DNA of 64,000 nucleotides from Bacteroidota bacterium. GTDB lineage: Bacteria; Bacteroidota; Bacteroidia; Chitinophagales; Saprospiraceae. The notes under the pieces are model-generated. The model searched no databases and was not told the DNA's origin. It worked only from the letters and a program-made list of their open reading frames with translations. Positions 33,710-41,018 of this stretch are shown here, piece after piece; within the stretch, counting starts at the first letter, position 1, and the number at the start of each line of letters is the position of its first letter. The stretch spans positions 1 through 64,000 of the forward strand of contig JAIUPL010000005.1 of assembly GCA_020160935.1 (NCBI GenBank). Reading direction: 5' to 3'. Both the position numbers and the translations under genes were made by a program.

Positions 33710-34525
33710 TTACCAAGGCGTTTTATAACATTCATCTAACTTCTTATGGGCAAATGAGATAACCGCCAAGGCTTCTACTGCGTCGTCCTCGTTGATTGCC
33801 CACTTTATTTTTGGAGCGTGGGCGGTAACATTCCTGAACATACCAAAAACACCAACGAGGAAATTAGCGAACCCTTTATGCTCACTAATTTCTGATCCAT
33901 TGGAGAGAAAATTAACTGCTAATTTGGGTTGATTATTTGCCCCTAATCCAAATGCCTTTGCTATTAAATCACCTCCATCTTCGGTCAGCGAAGACATCTC
34001 TCTGACCCTTTCAGCAATGCTCTTTGAGGCTTCAAGTACGGCATGGAAGTAATTTTCTTTCAGCAACTCTTCCCGGCAATATTTCAATAATTCAGAATGT
34101 ATTTTCCGTTCCTGAAGTTTTTTACGTAGGCGGCCCGCTCGCTCTTTTGCTTCATCAATAGTCTGTGCCACAACAACGCTTTCCAACTCTCCTTTTTCTG
34201 TTACTCGCCATCCAACGAATGCTAATTGTACGTTCAATTCGTGTCGGCGGTGGTCAAACATCTCCTCATTGTTGGCATAATTTGAGGGGTGCATAACCTT
34301 TTTTATAAAAGCAAAAACATTATTTGAACATCTGTCTTGCTCCTGTTTTTGATGTAAAGCATCAAACAACCGATCACGCTTAGTTATGCCAGGGGAAGGA
34401 TCGTCAATCCCGGAATCTCGTAGGTACTTGGTCATTTCCGTGCCCGTTAATCCGGAGTTTGTATCGCCAATTAGCGCAGAGATGGCGCGAAGTATATTTG
34501 ACTCGATTTTGGGATATGCTACCAT
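33710..34525 (-). CDS. TIGR02391 (Ymh)-like protein with HEPN-type motif
   Basis: 271 residues. The C-terminal half matches the TIGR02391 family as I remember it: HAVLEASKSIAERVREMS, LAVNFLSNGSEISEHKGF, and FRNVTAHAPKIKW, whose R-x4-H spacing is HEPN-like. The family often sits in defence loci and is proposed to act as an abortive RNase. It lies 180 bases upstream of the SNF2 gene with its own short gap, so it may be a separate unit. The N-terminal ~120 residues include a YLRDSGIDDPSP segment like a winged helix. Confidence 0.7.
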   Translation of the reverse strand: MVAYPKIESNILRAISALIGDTNSGLTGTEMTKYLRDSGIDDPSPGITKRDRLFDALHQKQEQDRCSNNVFAFIKKVMHPSNYANNEEMFDHRRHELNVQLAFVGWRVTEKGELESVVVAQTIDEAKERAGRLRKKLQERKIHSELLKYCREELLKENYFHAVLEASKSIAERVREMSSLTEDGGDLIAKAFGLGANNQPKLAVNFLSNGSEISEHKGFANFLVGVFGMFRNVTAHAPKIKWAINEDDAVEALAVISFAHKKLDECYKTPW

Positions 34526-34595
34526 TTAAAATTGATATATTAAAAATTAATAAATTCTCTATTAACGGAAAATAGACTCTTTCGCGTCTTGCAGG

Positions 34596-35651
34596 TCACT
34601 TCAAACTATACCAAACCGACCGCCCCTTTCCATTTGATTCAATCAGCTCGCGGTCAAGTAATGACTGAAAATGTTTCTTAAGTGTGTTACGGCTCACGTT
34701 GGTAATCTGGCTGGCCTGACCAACTGACAGGCGGCCATGTTTCCGCAGCAGGTCAAGAATGGTAACAGACTGCTCCGGAAGTTTGGCGAGTAGAATCTTT
34801 TCCTTTTCCACCTTCTGTTTCAGATTGTGCATTTGCTGCCGCAATGCCTTCAGGAAAAACAACAACCATGGCTCCCAGTCAGGGTTTTCCGTGCGAATGC
34901 TTCCTTGAGTACGCCTCAATGCCAGATAATATTCTTCTTTGTTTTGCTCAATTACACTTTCGAGCGAGCTGTAAGGAACATAAGCATACCCTGCCCTCAA
35001 TAGCATCAGTGTAGTCAAAACGCGGCTAAGGCGTCCATTCCCATCTTGAAAAGGATGAATCTCCAGAAAAACCACGATAAAAATACCAATGGCTATTAGA
35101 GGATGGACGGCTTTGTTTTCTGCAAACTCACTATACCAGTTCACCAGTTCGGTCATCAATCTTGGCGTATCAAATGGCGTTGCCGTTTCAAAGACAATCC
35201 CCACTTGTTTGCCATCTGCATCAAATGCCACCACATTGTTTGTGTTCGTTTTATAATTCCCTCTGTGCCTCGTATCTTTTTCACTGTGTCTTAGTAAGTC
35301 CCGGTGTAACTGCCGAATATGGTTTTCTGTTATGGCTATTTCTGCCGAGGAAGAAAAAACGGTATTCATTACATCCGCGTAACCAGCTACCTCCTGCTCA
35401 TCGCGAGACTTGAAAGATTTGATTGCGAGGTTGGAAAGAAGTCGTTCCACTTCTCTATCGCTAAGTTTACTGCCTTCAATACGGGTGGAGGAGCCGATAC
35501 TTTCAATTGTGGCTACATGCCTCAATGCAGAAAGGCGCTCTGGTGCTAAAGTACCGAGCGCCCGCCATGCTCCCTTAAACTCGTCAATCTCTCCGATTAG
35601 ACTGAGGAAATCATGGGTAATTTTTAATGTGTGGATTTTAAACACATCCAT
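34596..35651 (-). CDS. Fic family AMPylase-like protein with C-terminal HTH
   Basis: 351 residues. Fic motif HPFQDGNGRLSR (residues ~199-210) with an intact catalytic His, and an N-terminal inhibitory helix motif SSTRIEG (~53-59), so class II with self-inhibition. The C-terminus (GRLSVGQASQITNVSRNTLK ... SLLDRELIESNGKGRS) is a winged helix. Family members transfer AMP to target proteins. The start codon lies inside one of two 32-bp repeats, suggesting autoregulation through the HTH. Confidence 0.88.
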   Translation of the reverse strand: MDVFKIHTLKITHDFLSLIGEIDEFKGAWRALGTLAPERLSALRHVATIESIGSSTRIEGSKLSDREVERLLSNLAIKSFKSRDEQEVAGYADVMNTVFSSSAEIAITENHIRQLHRDLLRHSEKDTRHRGNYKTNTNNVVAFDADGKQVGIVFETATPFDTPRLMTELVNWYSEFAENKAVHPLIAIGIFIVVFLEIHPFQDGNGRLSRVLTTLMLLRAGYAYVPYSSLESVIEQNKEEYYLALRRTQGSIRTENPDWEPWLLFFLKALRQQMHNLKQKVEKEKILLAKLPEQSVTILDLLRKHGRLSVGQASQITNVSRNTLKKHFQSLLDRELIESNGKGRSVWYSLK

Positions 35652-35727
35652 TTATGTATCCATTTATATCCAATTGTCAAAGCAAAAATACAAAAACATC
35701 CATTTATGTATCCAATTATATCCAATT
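35644..35727. promoter_or_regulatory. Two 32-bp direct repeats at the fic start, candidate operators
   Basis: 35644-35675 and 35696-35727 begin ACATCCATTTATGTATCCA and differ at one base. Each holds three ATCCA words. They are 52 bp apart (about five helical turns), and the first covers the fic start codon. Confidence 0.65.
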
Positions 35728-35741
35728 ACTTATTTGCGCTT

Positions 35742-36044
35742 TTACCCATTTATTTCATTGGGTATTAGCGCAAGCAGGTTGCGCAATTCGCGCACCGTTT
35801 CCAGCCGCTCTTTGTTCTCTGCCTTTGAACGCAGAACAGTTCTATGCGATGGCTTCCCCTGCTCTTTTCTTTCTATTTCTTTTTTCAGCGAGCACTGGTA
35901 TCGTTCCTCAAATCGCATTTCCAGCCGTGCAAGGTTTCGCTCCAGGAATGGATCGGCAGGGTCGATCTTTATCCCATAAAAAAACTCCTTGTCCTCGATT
36001 AGTTGCTGTATGTCAACCGCCCATTTTACAACAGGCGCTTCTAC
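35742..36044 (-). CDS. 100-codon open frame with no start codon, continuing the membrane gene in frame -1
   Basis: Read from GTA at 36044 the frame is open for 100 codons (VEAPVVKWAVDIQQLIEDKE ... LEMRFEERYQCSLKKEIERK) and ends at TAA 35742-35744. It is strongly helical, charged and protein-like, yet no ATG, GTG or TTG occurs before codon 43. It starts where the upstream gene would continue after a -1 slip at GGGAAAG (36044-36050). It is therefore either the C-terminal half of a frameshift product, or the cut-off end of a gene broken by a one-base indel. Confidence 0.65.
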   Translation of the reverse strand, partial: VEAPVVKWAVDIQQLIEDKEFFYGIKIDPADPFLERNLARLEMRFEERYQCSLKKEIERKEQGKPSHRTVLRSKAENKERLETVRELRNLLALIPNEING

Positions 36045-36655
36045 TTTCCCGGTAACTCGACGTGGTTAGTAGGTTTACTGCTTTCCGAAGGAGTTGAAAT
36101 TTCAAATGATTCCGGTACCGCTGTGGGTGTTGTTTCAGGCACACCATTCATGAACTGCTCAAATTCCCTGCGAGCGCGATAAAAATCTTTCATGGCTTGC
36201 CATTCTTCGCGATTGCGGTACAGTTCCATTTGCGTGGCAAACATGGTTTCCCGCAGTATCATAATTTCAATCACCCATCCAATTAGCATGAGGGTCGAAA
36301 CGGAAATAGTCCAGGAAACGCCATAGGGTTGCATCACAAAATAGGCTTCGCTCAGTGATAGCAAAAGAAGCGTTGTCGCCGCAATCACGCCGAATGAGAA
36401 TTTGGTTTGTATCCGTGCCGGATTCAACTGGAAGAAAAACACCAAAGTTCCTCTTCCCGCCTGAATAGCCAGCGGCACCAGAAAAGCCGCAACCTTAAAA
36501 CCAAGGTTCGGAGAGTTTTCCGCATGGAAAATCCCCATTATCAACGCCGATATAATATAGGTGCCGATCAGTAACCCGAATGAAAGGACGGGCAGTATGC
36601 GGCGCATCTTGCGGATGGCGCGTTCAAAATTGTGGTTGACCAACATGCTTTCCAT
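36041..36655 (-). CDS. Four-helix membrane protein ending at a possible frameshift site
   Basis: 204 residues from the ATG at 36655 (a TTG at 36673 is less likely). Membrane segments near residues ~26-46, ~58-78, ~90-108 and ~115-133, then a cytoplasmic helix rich in Arg/Glu (YRNREEWQAMKDFYRARREF) and a Ser/Thr/Pro tail. The last codons are CCG GGA AAG TAG, so the stop directly follows a classic slippery heptamer. It starts ten bases after the integrase stop, and probably shares its transcript. No family recognised. Confidence 0.65.
   Translation of the reverse strand: MESMLVNHNFERAIRKMRRILPVLSFGLLIGTYIISALIMGIFHAENSPNLGFKVAAFLVPLAIQAGRGTLVFFFQLNPARIQTKFSFGVIAATTLLLLSLSEAYFVMQPYGVSWTISVSTLMLIGWVIEIMILRETMFATQMELYRNREEWQAMKDFYRARREFEQFMNGVPETTPTAVPESFEISTPSESSKPTNHVELPGK
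36044..36050 (-). promoter_or_regulatory. Candidate -1 frameshift heptamer G GGA AAG
   Basis: XXXYYYZ with the right phase, immediately before a TAG. Six bases later comes a short stem CGCC/GGCG whose loop GTTGT could pair with GCAAC eleven bases downstream, a weak pseudoknot. Confidence 0.45.
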
Positions 36656-36665
36656 ATGCCGGATA

Positions 36666-37874
36666 TTATTCAATAATGATGTTGTGGTATTTGTCCATCA
36701 CCTCTTTATCGAAGGAGTTGAGGTACACTTGGGTTACTTCCTCTGATGTATGCCCCAACGCTTCGCTGATAACGGCGGTCGGCACACCTTTATATTTAGC
36801 AATGGTTGCGTAGGAGTGACGAGCCACATAACTGGAAAGCGTCGCTTCAATTCCGCAGGCTTCGCCTATTTCCTTGAGGGAGCGGTTGAAGCGTCGCAAG
36901 GCATCGCGTACATTCACCAGTTGCCTGGCAGGCTCTTTCGATTTTATCACATTCAGTATAAAATCCTCTTTCCCTTTATCAGCGAGGTATTTATCCAAAA
37001 TGTTCTGTAGGAGTGCAGATACCGGAATGGAATGCAGCCTGCCGGTTTTTCTTCGCTTGTATTCAATTCGACCTTTGGCAATGTTTTTCACTTGCAGGAA
37101 AGCAATATCTACGAATGAGGCTCCCATTAGATAAAAACTGAGCATAAAGTAATCTTTAGCCCAAGATTGTCTCTGGGTAATCGGTACATACTGCCTGATC
37201 TTTTCCAGATCGGCCACCGAAATAGCCCGCTTGCGGGTTGAATCGGTTTTAATGCTGTAATCTGTAAAGGGATAGTAATCCCTGCTGATGGCCTTTTCTT
37301 TAATGGCGCGGTTGAACAAAGCCCGAAGGGTTCGTAGACTTACACTCAGACCGTTCACCGAGTTGCCTTTGGACAGATACCACGCTTCATATTTTTTCAG
37401 CCAGGCAAAAGTGATCTGACGCAACGGAATATCCCTGCCTCGTGAGAAATCCTGAACACTCCGGAGCATCGTATCGTAAACACGGGCGTTACCAAACTTC
37501 TTCGCCACTTGAAGTTCGGCGATAATATCTCGCCCGAAAGCGATCACCATTGCTTCGGCGCTTTTATTGTTTATGATGTCCTTCAGTTCATTCAGGTTGA
37601 GCGTGTCCAGTACGCCTTCATCCTGAAGACGCACCAGCACATCCAGTATCTTTTGCTTTTCTTTGTTGAGGAAGGAATTCAGGCGCGTGACGTTTTCAAT
37701 CGTCTTGCAGGTCACTTTAATTTTCTGGCCTTTTTCATCCCAGTCCTTTTCAAGCAGGTTATACCCAAGGCCGATGTCGAAAGGCTTACGGTTGTGAACC
37801 ACCCTTAATTTGAGCGGAAAAAGGTTGCCTTTTTTGGCGTAACGAGTGTCGAGAATAATGTTTACAGAAACCAT
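36666..37874 (-). CDS. Tyrosine integrase of the element
   Basis: 402 residues from the ATG at 37874; the upstream TTG at 37907 lies in the arm sites. An arm-binding domain at the N-terminus (VNIILDTRYAKKGNLFPLKL), a SAM-like core-binding domain (~110-200), and a catalytic domain with KTGRLHSIPV, YVARHSYATIAKYKG (H-x-x-R region), ALGHTSEEVTQVYL (final Tyr). The first catalytic Arg position reads YLMGASFVDIA, without Arg, as in many Bacteroidota integrases. It sits 133 bases from attR and should act on the tRNA-Pro core. Confidence 0.9.
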   Translation of the reverse strand: MVSVNIILDTRYAKKGNLFPLKLRVVHNRKPFDIGLGYNLLEKDWDEKGQKIKVTCKTIENVTRLNSFLNKEKQKILDVLVRLQDEGVLDTLNLNELKDIINNKSAEAMVIAFGRDIIAELQVAKKFGNARVYDTMLRSVQDFSRGRDIPLRQITFAWLKKYEAWYLSKGNSVNGLSVSLRTLRALFNRAIKEKAISRDYYPFTDYSIKTDSTRKRAISVADLEKIRQYVPITQRQSWAKDYFMLSFYLMGASFVDIAFLQVKNIAKGRIEYKRRKTGRLHSIPVSALLQNILDKYLADKGKEDFILNVIKSKEPARQLVNVRDALRRFNRSLKEIGEACGIEATLSSYVARHSYATIAKYKGVPTAVISEALGHTSEEVTQVYLNSFDKEVMDKYHNIIIE

Positions 37875-37886
37875 CCGCTTGAAAAT

Positions 37887-37937
37887 TTGCAAGCAATTTG
37901 CAAGCAAAGATAGGTTTCAAGTGGTTTATTTGCAAGC
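37887..37937. promoter_or_regulatory. Candidate right arm-type integrase sites
   Basis: TTGCAAGC at 37887, 37898 and 37930. The first two have the same 11-bp spacing as the pair at 1412-1430. They lie just upstream of the integrase start, so binding could also repress it. Confidence 0.55.
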
Positions 37938-38007
37938 AGCCTGAAAAAATAGACATTGATAATCAACCACTTAAAAACAGATGAAACCAAATCAAACCAG
38001 ATTGGTG

Positions 38008-38055
38008 CTGCTTTGGGAGCAGGGGGTCCCAGGTTCGAATCCTGGTGCCCCGACA
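38008..38055 (+). repeat. attR core (48-bp direct repeat)
   Basis: Exact copy of the 3' part of tRNA-Pro (1317-1364). It begins within the anticodon stem and lacks the 5' half, so it is not a tRNA gene. Confidence 0.93.
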
Positions 38056-38102
38056 AAAAAGAACGCAATTATCTGGTAAACAGGTAGTTGCGTTTCTTTT
38101 TT
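38055..38102 (+). terminator. Displaced native terminator of tRNA-Pro
   Basis: AAAAAAGAA-CGCAA...TTGCG-TTTCTTTTTT forms a long AT-flanked stem right after the attR core. Before integration it would have followed tRNA-Pro directly. Confidence 0.75.
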
Positions 38103-38567
38103 GGGAAAAACGTCCATCAGTCTCTATTCTTGTTTTTTTTACAATACCCAGGCTGAAGATAAAATCACAAAGAGCTAATGCTTTTTGAAAGCAGGGTATT
38201 CGTTTCTGTACGTTTGGGGTTAAAAAAATATCAAGGGTGTCGTCAAGGGTATTGATAGCAGAGAAGTGCACTTGCTTTAGCCTAAGCACATGGGCATAAA
38301 GGTAGTAGGCCATCAAGCATTTAGTAAATTGCTAATGTTAAAGTCATGGATAGCCCCCCGCATCATTCCGTCCCTTCAATATGTACTACCCTTGCCATAT
38401 CGACAAATATCTTCGCCTTACATCCTCACAAAGGTCACTAGGTGATAATCTTTCAGGGATAAGATTTAATGAATCCTGAATCTTTCGACGCATTTAAACT
38501 TATTTTATTTGAAACATAAAATACCTTTACAGCCTAACTCCACTTTATACTCTCCCCATTTTGACAA
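38103..38567. other. 465-bp gap with no supported gene
   Basis: AT-rich. A minus-strand frame (38316 down to the attR region) has partly protein-like sequence (YLYAHVLRLKQVHF) but runs into the tRNA fragment and terminator, so it is at best a remnant. The last 60 bases should hold the promoter of the next operon; no clear TAnnTTTG was found. Confidence 0.45.
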
Positions 38568-40799
38568 ATGCTCAGGGACATAACTTACCCTCCTTCAGGT
38601 GAATATAGAACGGGAAGCGATTGGGAACCAATAATGCTCCATATGGATGCTCTCTTAGAGAGCAACAAATTAGATTTACTATTAGGCTATTTTAGCTCAT
38701 CTGCTATTAGCGTTCTTTCACTCGGTTTTGCCAAGTTTCTAAGCCATAATGGGCAAGTCAGAATAATAGTAAATAATATCCTTTCCGAAAAAGATAAGGA
38801 AGCAATATTGAAAGGACAAACCACGTCAGAAACGGCATACAATTTTACAAGCGATGAAATCAAAAGGCTAAAGGTATCTTTGGATGAATATGGGCGGCAC
38901 TTTTTTGAATGCTTGGCTTGGCTCATATCATCCAAAAAAATTATTATAAAGTCAATCAAGCCAAAAGCAGATAGGGGCATTTCACATTACAAATCTGGTA
39001 TTTTCTCCGATGGTACGAATCAAGTGAAATTTAAATCCTCATGCAATTTTACTGCAAGTGGTCTGTTAGAAAACTTAGAAGAGCTAAGCATTAGATGCTC
39101 TTGGGAATCCCAAGGAGATATTCATGCTATTAATGACTACCAACTTTACTTTGAGAACATTTTTGCAGAGCGGGCTGACTTTGTCGAATATGTCCCAATT
39201 GAAGAAGTTGAGGTGGCGATCAGGAACGAATTTGGCAGTAAAGACCTTCACGAGTTACTGATTCAAGAAGAGCAACTCTCTCGAAAAAAACGGGATAAGG
39301 CTGACAAGGCTAACGTGAAAAAGGCCTTCGAAAGAGCGAATGCAACACTAGAAAAATTCCTCTCAGAACCTCGTTTCCCATATCCTTCCGGAGCGAGGGA
39401 TTACCAGTTTGATGCCTATCAAAATTGGGTGGGTAACGGATATAAGGGGATTTTTGCAATGGCAACAGGGACTGGGAAGACGATTACATCGCTGAATTGT
39501 GTTTTGAAAGAGTACCAAAAGAACCCAGAAAAAATATACCGGGCCGTTATTCTTGTCCCAACAATTTCCTTGGTGGAGCAATGGGTAAAAGAAGCTCACT
39601 CGTTCAATTTCAACGTAGTGATTCAGGTTTCTTCAAAAAACGAATGGAAACCGGAAATGGATAATATGCTGACGGCTATGCGATTCGGAGTCAATCAGTC
39701 ATTTGTGATTATTTGCACCTATACGACTTTTTACCGGGAGCACTTTCAGGCTTATTTTCGGAGGTTACCTTCTGACACGATATTAATTGCCGACGAGGGG
39801 CACAACATAGCCTCACCCAAAGTTTTGGAAAAATTGCCGGATGTGCATCTGGTAAAACTTATTGGGTTATCGGCTACACCCAAACGTATCTATGACCCGG
39901 AAGGAACGACAGCGATGGAGCGCTTTTTCCATGACAGAGAACCGTACACTTATTCTTTTAGTATGGAACGCGCAATCGAAGAAGGAGTACTTTGTAAGTA
40001 CAGATATTTTCCTCATCTGGTTTCGTTAACCCAAACTGAACTGGATGAATACATAGAGATTTCAAAGAAGTTAGCGAAACTGTACGACTTTGATCGAAAC
40101 GATACCAAAAAATCCGATGCTACCGAAAAATTGCTATTAGCAAGAAAGCGAGTGATTCAGAAAGCTGTGAACAAATTGGCCCTCACTCAAAGTATTTTGG
40201 GAGAGCATTTTGCTGAATACGGAAATTTGAAATATTCCTTCGTGTATGTTCCTGAAGGTTTTGCAGCAAACGATGGCGAAATCCTGGTGGAAAATACCGA
40301 AGATCTACGACTCATTAACCAGTATACCCAAGCCATTGGGGGTATCAGCCCTAAAATTTTGGTCGGTCAGTTTACCGGTGCTACCACAGACCGAGGGGAG
40401 ATTCTTAGACAGTTTCAGAGCGGAGAACTTCATGTGTTGGCTTCGATGAAATGCCTCGACGAGGGCGTAGATATTCCTCGCGCTGAGTTGGCAGTGTTTT
40501 GTTCGAGCACGGGGAACCCTCGTCAGTTTATCCAACGCCGGGGACGGGTCTTGCGCAATCATGCGGACAAACACTTAGCAACCATTCATGATTTGGTGGT
40601 TGCCCCCGATCTTATGGGAACAGTAAATGAGGAAACGTTTAAAATGGAGCGAAATTTGGTAAAGAAGGAGTTAGAGCGAGTGGCGTACTTTGCTTTCATG
40701 TCTATCAATCAACATTTTACGCTGAAGGCCCTTGAAGAATTGAGCACCGCTTACGAACTTAATTTATTCACCATTCATCAGGAGTTACTTGCCCAATGA
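38568..40799 (+). CDS. PLD-domain SF2 helicase, first gene of a Dnd-like operon
   Basis: 743 residues. N-terminal phospholipase D-like domain with HYKSGIF (H140, K142) and SSCNFTASGLLEN (Asn160), a single HKD-type half. SF2 helicase: ATGTGKT at 299-305, ADEGH at 408-412, SATPKRI ~433, FIQRRGRVLRN near 660. This architecture recalls the DEAD-type restriction helicases found with Dnd phosphorothioation loci. A nuclease-helicase that attacks foreign DNA is the likely role. Its stop overlaps the next start (ATGA). Confidence 0.8.
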   Translation: MLRDITYPPSGEYRTGSDWEPIMLHMDALLESNKLDLLLGYFSSSAISVLSLGFAKFLSHNGQVRIIVNNILSEKDKEAILKGQTTSETAYNFTSDEIKRLKVSLDEYGRHFFECLAWLISSKKIIIKSIKPKADRGISHYKSGIFSDGTNQVKFKSSCNFTASGLLENLEELSIRCSWESQGDIHAINDYQLYFENIFAERADFVEYVPIEEVEVAIRNEFGSKDLHELLIQEEQLSRKKRDKADKANVKKAFERANATLEKFLSEPRFPYPSGARDYQFDAYQNWVGNGYKGIFAMATGTGKTITSLNCVLKEYQKNPEKIYRAVILVPTISLVEQWVKEAHSFNFNVVIQVSSKNEWKPEMDNMLTAMRFGVNQSFVIICTYTTFYREHFQAYFRRLPSDTILIADEGHNIASPKVLEKLPDVHLVKLIGLSATPKRIYDPEGTTAMERFFHDREPYTYSFSMERAIEEGVLCKYRYFPHLVSLTQTELDEYIEISKKLAKLYDFDRNDTKKSDATEKLLLARKRVIQKAVNKLALTQSILGEHFAEYGNLKYSFVYVPEGFAANDGEILVENTEDLRLINQYTQAIGGISPKILVGQFTGATTDRGEILRQFQSGELHVLASMKCLDEGVDIPRAELAVFCSSTGNPRQFIQRRGRVLRNHADKHLATIHDLVVAPDLMGTVNEETFKMERNLVKKELERVAYFAFMSINQHFTLKALEELSTAYELNLFTIHQELLAQ

Positions 40800-41008
40800 C
40801 AGCAGACGAACTAATCCGGGAGTTTCTTTCCGACGACCTCTTTGAGGAAAAGCATGGCATCAGCAAAGATGCCGCTGCCCAATGGAGGCTAAATCAAAAT
40901 TCGGATAATAAACTCATTGCTACCTTTAGGGTAGCGATATCTAAAAAGAAAAACGACGATTCTGAAGAAACAATAGTAAGAAATATCAACCAACTCCTTA
41001 GTAAATAA
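40796..41008 (+). CDS. 70-residue protein between helicase and DndD-like ATPase
   Basis: A short helical protein: TADELIREFLSDDLFEEKHG, then KDAAAQWRLNQNSDNKLIAT and a C-terminal helix. It overlaps the helicase stop by four bases and ends ten bases before the ATPase gene. From memory, similar small proteins accompany Dnd-type loci; their role is unknown. It may link the two large proteins. Confidence 0.65.
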   Translation: MTADELIREFLSDDLFEEKHGISKDAAAQWRLNQNSDNKLIATFRVAISKKKNDDSEETIVRNINQLLSK

Positions 41009-41018
41009 CAAGTTAAGT

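Larger units (their letters stand above)
1317..38055. mobile_element. Integrated mobilizable plasmid in tRNA-Pro (about 36.7 kb)
   Basis: Bounded by the 48-bp att repeats, with a tyrosine integrase beside attR and matching TTGCAAGC arm repeats at both ends. Inside are RepA and iterons, ParA with a small partner, primase, SSB, MOBF relaxase, coupling-type ATPase, RadC and ArdC homologues, RusA, a resolvase, and a block of restriction and toxin-like genes. No VirB-type mating-pore genes are visible, so transfer would need a helper. All replication and transfer genes read as intact. Confidence 0.9.

Noticed and set aside
37990-38055. A second tRNA-Pro
   Set aside because: Only the 3' part from the anticodon stem is present; it is the attR copy.
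37963-38316. 117-codon minus-strand frame
   Set aside because: Its last third is the complement of the tRNA fragment and terminator; at most a remnant.
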